This document shows positions 7,143 to 10,751 of a stretch of DNA of 10,751 nucleotides, piece by piece. The stretch is taken from assembly GCA_034437275.1 (NCBI GenBank), contig DAOTUD010000010.1, positions 1-10,751 of the forward strand, given 5' to 3'. The notes beneath the pieces are model-generated. The model worked only from the letters and a program-made list of their open reading frames with translations, was not told the origin of the DNA and ran no database searches. Made by a program: the position numbers and the translations under genes. How positions within the stretch are numbered: the stretch's first letter is position 1; every line of letters begins with the position of its first letter. The DNA is from TC-15 sp034437275 (lineage in GTDB: Bacteria > Chloroflexota > Anaerolineae > Aggregatilineales > Aggregatilineaceae).

Positions 7143-7280
7143 GTTATGCTAGTTTTACCCCTCCCCCTGGCCGCGCGGAGAGGGGGAAACAAACCGGGAC
7201 CCAAAGTCCCTCTCCGTTCACGGGGAGGGATTTAGGGAGGGGTAAACCATCGACACACGCGCCATGATATCTAGCATAAC
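7143..7280. repeat. Perfect 10-bp inverted repeat GTTATGCTAG/CTAGCATAAC around copy 3
   Basis: GTTATGCTAG at 7143-7152 is exactly complementary to CTAGCATAAC at 7271-7280. The arms enclose the third ACCCCT element, with 1 bp on the left and 24 bp on the right. Copy 2 has the corresponding GTTATGC (2833-2839) and GCATAAG (2973-2979). Read toward the tubulin-like gene, the left arm gives a GCATAAC box 50 bp before its ATG. Read toward the glyA-gcvT gene, the right arm gives the same box 217 bp before its ATG. The pair may be transposon-like termini or a divergent regulatory site. Confidence 0.65.
7154..7246. repeat. Intergenic ACCCCT/AGGGGT element, copy 3
   Basis: This 93 bp copy has the longest perfect terminal pairing of the three: TTTACCCCTCCC at the left and GGGAGGGGTAAA at the right, 12 bp. 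The left half is shortened relative to copies 1 and 2, keeping CCGCGCGGAGAGGGGGAAA. The right half carries the G-quadruplex motif at 7222-7242, identical to copy 2. It lies between the divergent tubulin-like and glyA-gcvT genes. Confidence 0.85.
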
Positions 7281-7419
7281 CCCCTATTCGCCATAAATAC
7301 ACCCATTATGACTGTTTATAGACCTTAACATAGATTTTCCGCAAATGTGCCCCCTGCTGCCCACCGAATGAGAGCAAGGTCCGGGGCTGGCCTGGCAGCG
7401 GCGCGTCACCGGCCCGGCC

Positions 7420-7433
7420 CGGATGGTCATCCG
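7420..7433. promoter_or_regulatory. Near-palindrome CGGATGGTCATCCG over the -35 region
   Basis: CGGATG-GT-CATCCG has 6-bp complementary arms around two central bases and overlaps the proposed -35 of glyA-gcvT. A repressor dimer could bind here, or the RNA could form a short stem. Only one copy is visible in the window. Confidence 0.3.
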
Positions 7434-7452
7434 CCGTGCAGCGTGATACAAT
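7424..7452 (+). promoter_or_regulatory. Candidate sigma-70 promoter of glyA-gcvT
   Basis: TACAAT at 7447-7452 differs from the -10 consensus at one base. TGGTCA at 7424-7429, with a 17-bp spacer, matches the -35 consensus at four of six bases. Transcription would start near 7459, giving a leader of about 39 nt. No other position in the gap matches as well by eye. Confidence 0.45.
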
Positions 7453-7486
7453 CCAGCCAGGAATTACTGTTATTGTCGTTTGTGTC

Positions 7487-7492
7487 AAGGAG
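7487..7492 (+). promoter_or_regulatory. Ribosome binding site AAGGAG that fixes the glyA-gcvT start
   Basis: AAGGAG ends 5 nt before the ATG at 7498. The in-frame TTG at 7480 lies upstream of this site and has no comparable site of its own, so ATG 7498 is taken as the start. Confidence 0.8.
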
Positions 7493-7497
7493 AACCG

Positions 7498-10400
7498 ATG
7501 GACGACTTCTTGTTTCGTGGCGATCTGGCCGACCTCGACCCGGATGTAGCTGCGTTGGTGGATCTGGAAGCAATCCGCCAGGCGCGCAAACTGATTCTGA
7601 TTCCCTCCGAATCGAGCATCCCGGCCTCTGTACGGCAGGCGGTTGGCTCTGCCTTTCACAATATTTATGCTGAAGGCTACCCGGCCCAAAGCTGGCGACG
7701 CTTTGACGAAGGACAAATTCTGGATATCGACATTCGGCTGGCGGAGTACCGGCGCTATTCCGACGCGCGTTACTACAAGGGCACGGAGTTCGCCGATATC
7801 GTCGAGAGCCTGGCGCGGCGGCGCGCGGCGGAGTTGTTCGCGACCGGCGGCGTCGATCCCGCCGATCTGTGGGTGAACGTCCAGCCGTTGAGTGGTGCCC
7901 CGGCCAACAACGCGGTGTACTCTGCGCTGCTGGAGCCGGGCGACACGTTGATGGGCCTGGACCTGAATCACGGCGGCCACCTGACGCACGGCAGCCCGGT
8001 CAACCGCAGCGGCATCTTCTACAACGTGGTTAGCTACGGCGTCGACCTGGAGACGGAGCACCTGGATTACGACGCGATCCGCGCCCAGGCGCTCGAACAC
8101 CGGCCCAAGATTATCGTGGCGGGCTATACATCGTATCCCTACGCGCCGGACTGGGCGCGGTTCCGCGCGATTGCCGACGAGGTGGGCGCGTATTTGCTAG
8201 CCGATATTTCGCACGTCTCCGGGTTGGTGGCGGCGGACGTGTTCCCGTCACCGGTCGGCCACGCGAACGTGATCAGCTTCACCACGCACAAGACGATGGG
8301 CGGTCCGCGCGGTGCGGTGTTGATGACCACCGACCGGAAGATCGGGCGCAAGCTGGACCGCGCCGTGTTCCCCGGCGAGCAGGGCGGCCCGCACGTCAAC
8401 GCCATCGCCGGGATGGCGGTCGCGTTCAACCTGGCCGGGACGGAGCAGTTCCGCGCACTCCAGGCGCAGACGGTGCGCAACGCCCAACGGCTGGCCGAGC
8501 AGCTCGCCGCACACGGGCTGCGCATTCCGCACGGTGGCACCGACTCGCACCTGCTGCTGGTCGACTGCAAGACCGTTACTGGCGCGGACGGCGCGACGCT
8601 CAGCGGCGACATGGCGGCGCGCATCCTCGATCTGGCGGGCATCGTGTGCAACCGCAACACGATCCCCGGCGATACCTCGGCCTTCCGCGCGTCGGGGGTG
8701 CGGTTGGGCACGCCCTGGATCACGCAGCGCGGCTTCCGCGAACCGCACATCGACCAACTGGCCGCGATCATCGCCGACCTGCTGCACGCCATCACGCCGT
8801 TCCACTACCTGGGCGGCGGCGGGAAGAAGCTGCTGCGTGCCAAGGTGGACTTCGACACGCTGTCGGATGTCCAGCAGCGCGTGATGCGGCTGACCAACGT
8901 GGCGGGCATCGACTACTTCGTGCCCACGCTGGAAGGCTATCCCAAAGAGGCCGACGCAGCGGCGGAGCATTTCAACGTGCTGCCGGAATACACCGACGAG
9001 CAGGACGGCTGGCGCACCATCGACGTGTACGGCGCGGGGGCGCTGGCGTTCCTGGATGTGGCCCTGACCAGCGACGTGCAAACGCTCAACGAACAGCCGT
9101 ATCAGGCGACCTGGGTGCTGGCCCCGGACGGGGAACCGCTGGCGCGCGGCGTGGTGCAGCACGTCCACGACGACGCCTACTTCCTGCACATCGACCGCAA
9201 CATCGACCTGATCGCGGCCTGGCTGGAGGCGCTCTCCGACGGGTTCGTGACGTTCGACCCGGACGACGTGTACGCCAAAGTCCCCGGCCCGGTGAGCATC
9301 AGCCCGTTGGTGGGCGAGCCGGACATGAGCACGTTCGATATCGACTGGGACGATCCCCAGGCCGGCTACGCGCCGCACAAGGCGTACTTCATCGGCTGCC
9401 GGGGCGTGGATGTGCCAGACGAGGCGCTGCCGGCATTCACATGGGACGAGCCGGAGCACGACGAGCTGCTGACGACCCCGCTGCACGGGCTGCACAAGGA
9501 GCTTGGCGCGCGGATGGTGCCCTTCGCCGGGTACGACATGCCGGTGTGGTACACCTCCGTGAGCGAGGAGCATCACGCCACGCGCACCGAGGCCGGGCTG
9601 TTCGACGTCTCGCACATGGGCGTGTTCGACTTCACCGGCGACGGCGCGGAGGCGTTCCTCGACGCGCTGACGACCAACGACGTGACCAAGCTCGCCCCTG
9701 GGCGGGCGCACTACAGCTACCTGCTGGGCGTGGACGGGGTGCCGGTTGACGATATCTTCATCTACCGGCTGGCCCCGGACTACTTCATGCTGGTGGTCAA
9801 TTCGGCCAACAACGACAAAGACTGGGCGTGGATCACCGGGCTGCTGCGCGGGCGGGTGATGGCCGACCCGGCGCGTCCGAGCGTCAAGCTGCCGGGCCGG
9901 AACTACGTCGCGGTGCGCAACCTGCGCGATCCGGTGGTGGGCGCTGAGCGCCGCGTGGATATTGCGCTGCAAGGCCCCGCCAGCCGCGATATTTTGCTCA
10001 GCCTGCACGGGGACGACGACGACAATGCCCGCGTGCGGGCGCTGCCCTGGGCGGGCGTGACGCGCGCCACGCTGGGCGGCTACGACCTGGTGGTGGCGCG
10101 TACCGGCTACACCGGCGAGCGCGTGGCCTACGAGCTGTTCGTCAGCCCGGACCAGGCCCCGGCGCTGTTCAAAGACCTGGCCGAAGGCGGCGCGACGCCG
10201 TGCGGGTTGGCCGCGCGTGACAGCCTGCGCATCGAGGCCGGGCTGCCGCTGTACGGGCACGAACTGGCCGGCGATCTGGCCCTCAATCCGGCGGATGCCG
10301 GGTTCGGCAGCTACGTCAAGCTGTGGAAGCCGTTCTTCGTGGGCAAGGCGGCCTTCTTGCAGCACGAGCGCGAACGCGCGGCGGTCGTGACCCGCTTCCG

Positions 10401-10689
10401 CATGGATCACAAGGGCGTGCGCGCGCCGCACCCCGGCGATCCGCTGGTGGACGGGCGCGGGCGCGTGGTGGGCACGGTCACGTCGTGCAGCATCGACTCG
10501 GATGGCTACCAGTTGGGGCAGGCCTACCTCAAGCTGGACTACGCGCAGGAAGGTACGCCGGTGTTCGTCTACAGCGCGGCGAGCAAGGCCAAGCTCAAGA
10601 AGCCGCTGGGCGAACTGGCTATCGGTGACCGCACGGTCGTGCCCAGCCCGGCGACGGTGCTCAGCCGCTTCCCCCGGCGCAAGAAGTAA
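7498..10689 (+). CDS. glyA/gcvT: Fused serine hydroxymethyltransferase (GlyA) - aminomethyltransferase (GcvT)
   Basis: The protein has 1063 residues. Residues 1 to about 465 are a PLP-dependent SHMT: YAEGYP (57-62), NHGGHLTHGSPVN (157-169), D236 and H239 in ADISHVSG, PLP lysine K265 in TTHKTMGGPRG, and substrate arginine R402 in SGVRLGTP. About 26 extra residues lie between YAEGYP and YYKG. Residues about 657-1050 are a full T-protein: LGARMVPFAGYDMPV, GLFDVSHMG (699-707), the catalytic Asp region PVDD (D751/D752), LQGPAS, RTGYTGE (868-874) and GLAARDSLRIEAGLPLYG (903-920). The linker, about 505-600, resembles a decayed GcvT N-terminal segment. SHMT interconverts glycine and serine with THF/5,10-methylene-THF; T-protein makes 5,10-methylene-THF from the aminomethyl group on H-protein. 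One chain holding both would pass the folate locally to make serine (inference). It is cytoplasmic. GcvP, GcvH and Lpd are not in the window. Start fixed by AAGGAG. Confidence 0.95.
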   Translation: MDDFLFRGDLADLDPDVAALVDLEAIRQARKLILIPSESSIPASVRQAVGSAFHNIYAEGYPAQSWRRFDEGQILDIDIRLAEYRRYSDARYYKGTEFADIVESLARRRAAELFATGGVDPADLWVNVQPLSGAPANNAVYSALLEPGDTLMGLDLNHGGHLTHGSPVNRSGIFYNVVSYGVDLETEHLDYDAIRAQALEHRPKIIVAGYTSYPYAPDWARFRAIADEVGAYLLADISHVSGLVAADVFPSPVGHANVISFTTHKTMGGPRGAVLMTTDRKIGRKLDRAVFPGEQGGPHVNAIAGMAVAFNLAGTEQFRALQAQTVRNAQRLAEQLAAHGLRIPHGGTDSHLLLVDCKTVTGADGATLSGDMAARILDLAGIVCNRNTIPGDTSAFRASGVRLGTPWITQRGFREPHIDQLAAIIADLLHAITPFHYLGGGGKKLLRAKVDFDTLSDVQQRVMRLTNVAGIDYFVPTLEGYPKEADAAAEHFNVLPEYTDEQDGWRTIDVYGAGALAFLDVALTSDVQTLNEQPYQATWVLAPDGEPLARGVVQHVHDDAYFLHIDRNIDLIAAWLEALSDGFVTFDPDDVYAKVPGPVSISPLVGEPDMSTFDIDWDDPQAGYAPHKAYFIGCRGVDVPDEALPAFTWDEPEHDELLTTPLHGLHKELGARMVPFAGYDMPVWYTSVSEEHHATRTEAGLFDVSHMGVFDFTGDGAEAFLDALTTNDVTKLAPGRAHYSYLLGVDGVPVDDIFIYRLAPDYFMLVVNSANNDKDWAWITGLLRGRVMADPARPSVKLPGRNYVAVRNLRDPVVGAERRVDIALQGPASRDILLSLHGDDDDNARVRALPWAGVTRATLGGYDLVVARTGYTGERVAYELFVSPDQAPALFKDLAEGGATPCGLAARDSLRIEAGLPLYGHELAGDLALNPADAGFGSYVKLWKPFFVGKAAFLQHERERAAVVTRFRMDHKGVRAPHPGDPLVDGRGRVVGTVTSCSIDSDGYQLGQAYLKLDYAQEGTPVFVYSAASKAKLKKPLGELAIGDRTVVPSPATVLSRFPRRKK

Positions 10690-10724
10690 GCGCGCTGGGC
10701 TTTCTGCATCGTGCGAAACAAAAA

Positions 10725-10751
10725 CCCCCTGGCCCACGCCGGAGCAGGGGG
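10725..10751 (+). terminator. Hairpin at the right edge, probable terminator of glyA-gcvT
   Basis: CCCCCTG (10725-10731) pairs exactly with CAGGGGG (10745-10751) around a 13-nt loop, and inner GGC/GCC bases can extend pairing. It starts 36 bp after the stop codon. The run AAACAAAAA just before it would give a T tract for transcripts coming from the right, so it may work in both directions. The T tract for the plus strand would lie beyond the window. Confidence 0.6.

Larger units (their letters stand above)
7093..7497. other. Divergent intergenic region, 405 bp
   Basis: From left to right it holds the leader and GGAG ribosome site (7102-7105) of the tubulin-like gene, repeat copy 3 within its inverted arms (7143-7280), a more AT-rich stretch (about 7281-7345), a GC-rich stretch (about 7346-7435), and the promoter and ribosome site of the glyA-gcvT gene. 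No small ORF with a good start and no tRNA is seen. I found no glycine riboswitch consensus, although the downstream gene would be a typical target. Confidence 0.6.

Noticed and set aside
764..7246. CRISPR array from the repeated intergenic units
   Set aside because: There are only three copies, thousands of bases apart, with genes between and unequal internal changes; no spacer pattern.
7281..7497. Glycine or THF riboswitch ahead of glyA-gcvT
   Set aside because: No recognisable conserved riboswitch core was found, and the proposed promoter leaves a leader of only about 39 nt.
8248..10737. 829-codon open frame on the minus strand opposite glyA-gcvT
   Set aside because: It is antisense to strongly conserved SHMT and GcvT motifs; its composition is H/V/R/Q-rich and it has no recognisable domain.

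Overview
The window is about 10.75 kb of GC-rich DNA (roughly two thirds G+C by eye) with four real genes and well-filled intergenic gaps. It suggests a bacterial chromosome of Chloroflexota (Anaerolineae) type. This is inferred from a very large tubulin-like/AAA ATPase protein, an ATPase-Ser/Thr-kinase fusion, an FGE-fold protein and dispersed ACCCCT...AGGGGT repeats. No 16S rRNA or other marker is present, so the taxonomy is tentative.

Layout: positions 1-726 (+) hold the C-terminal part of a formylglycine-generating-enzyme-fold protein that lacks the catalytic cysteines. Converging on it, 909-2804 (-) encodes an N-terminal P-loop ATPase fused to a Ser/Thr protein kinase. Upstream of that on the same strand, 3034-7092 (-) encodes a 1352-residue protein with a degenerate tubulin/FtsZ-like domain at the N-terminus, a long helical middle, and an AAA/STAND-type ATPase with a probable winged helix at the C-terminus. 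Divergent from it, 7498-10689 (+) encodes a 1063-residue fusion of serine hydroxymethyltransferase (GlyA) and glycine-cleavage T-protein (GcvT). A hairpin that may be its terminator lies at the window's right edge.

Each of the three intergenic gaps carries one copy of a 93-98 bp element with TTTACCCC / GGGGTAAA ends. Two copies contain the same 21-nt mirror-symmetric G-quadruplex motif. Those two copies also have a GTTATGC / GCATAA(C/G) box pair outside the ends, and they lie directly upstream of the kinase gene and the tubulin-like gene. The element may therefore be both a mobile (MITE-like) repeat and a shared leader of the two genes.

How the genes may work together: the tubulin-like/ATPase protein and the ATPase-kinase look like partners in an NTP-dependent signalling or scaffold module, both with GxRxxGKTS P-loops. 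The FGE-fold protein is a possible ligand-binding partner. The GlyA-GcvT fusion is a metabolic gene. It would couple T-protein release of 5,10-methylene-THF to serine synthesis from glycine, and it is probably unrelated to the signalling module. The most unusual points are the degenerate tubulin plus ATPase architecture, the GlyA-GcvT fusion with an apparent decayed second GcvT segment in its linker, and the repeat element.
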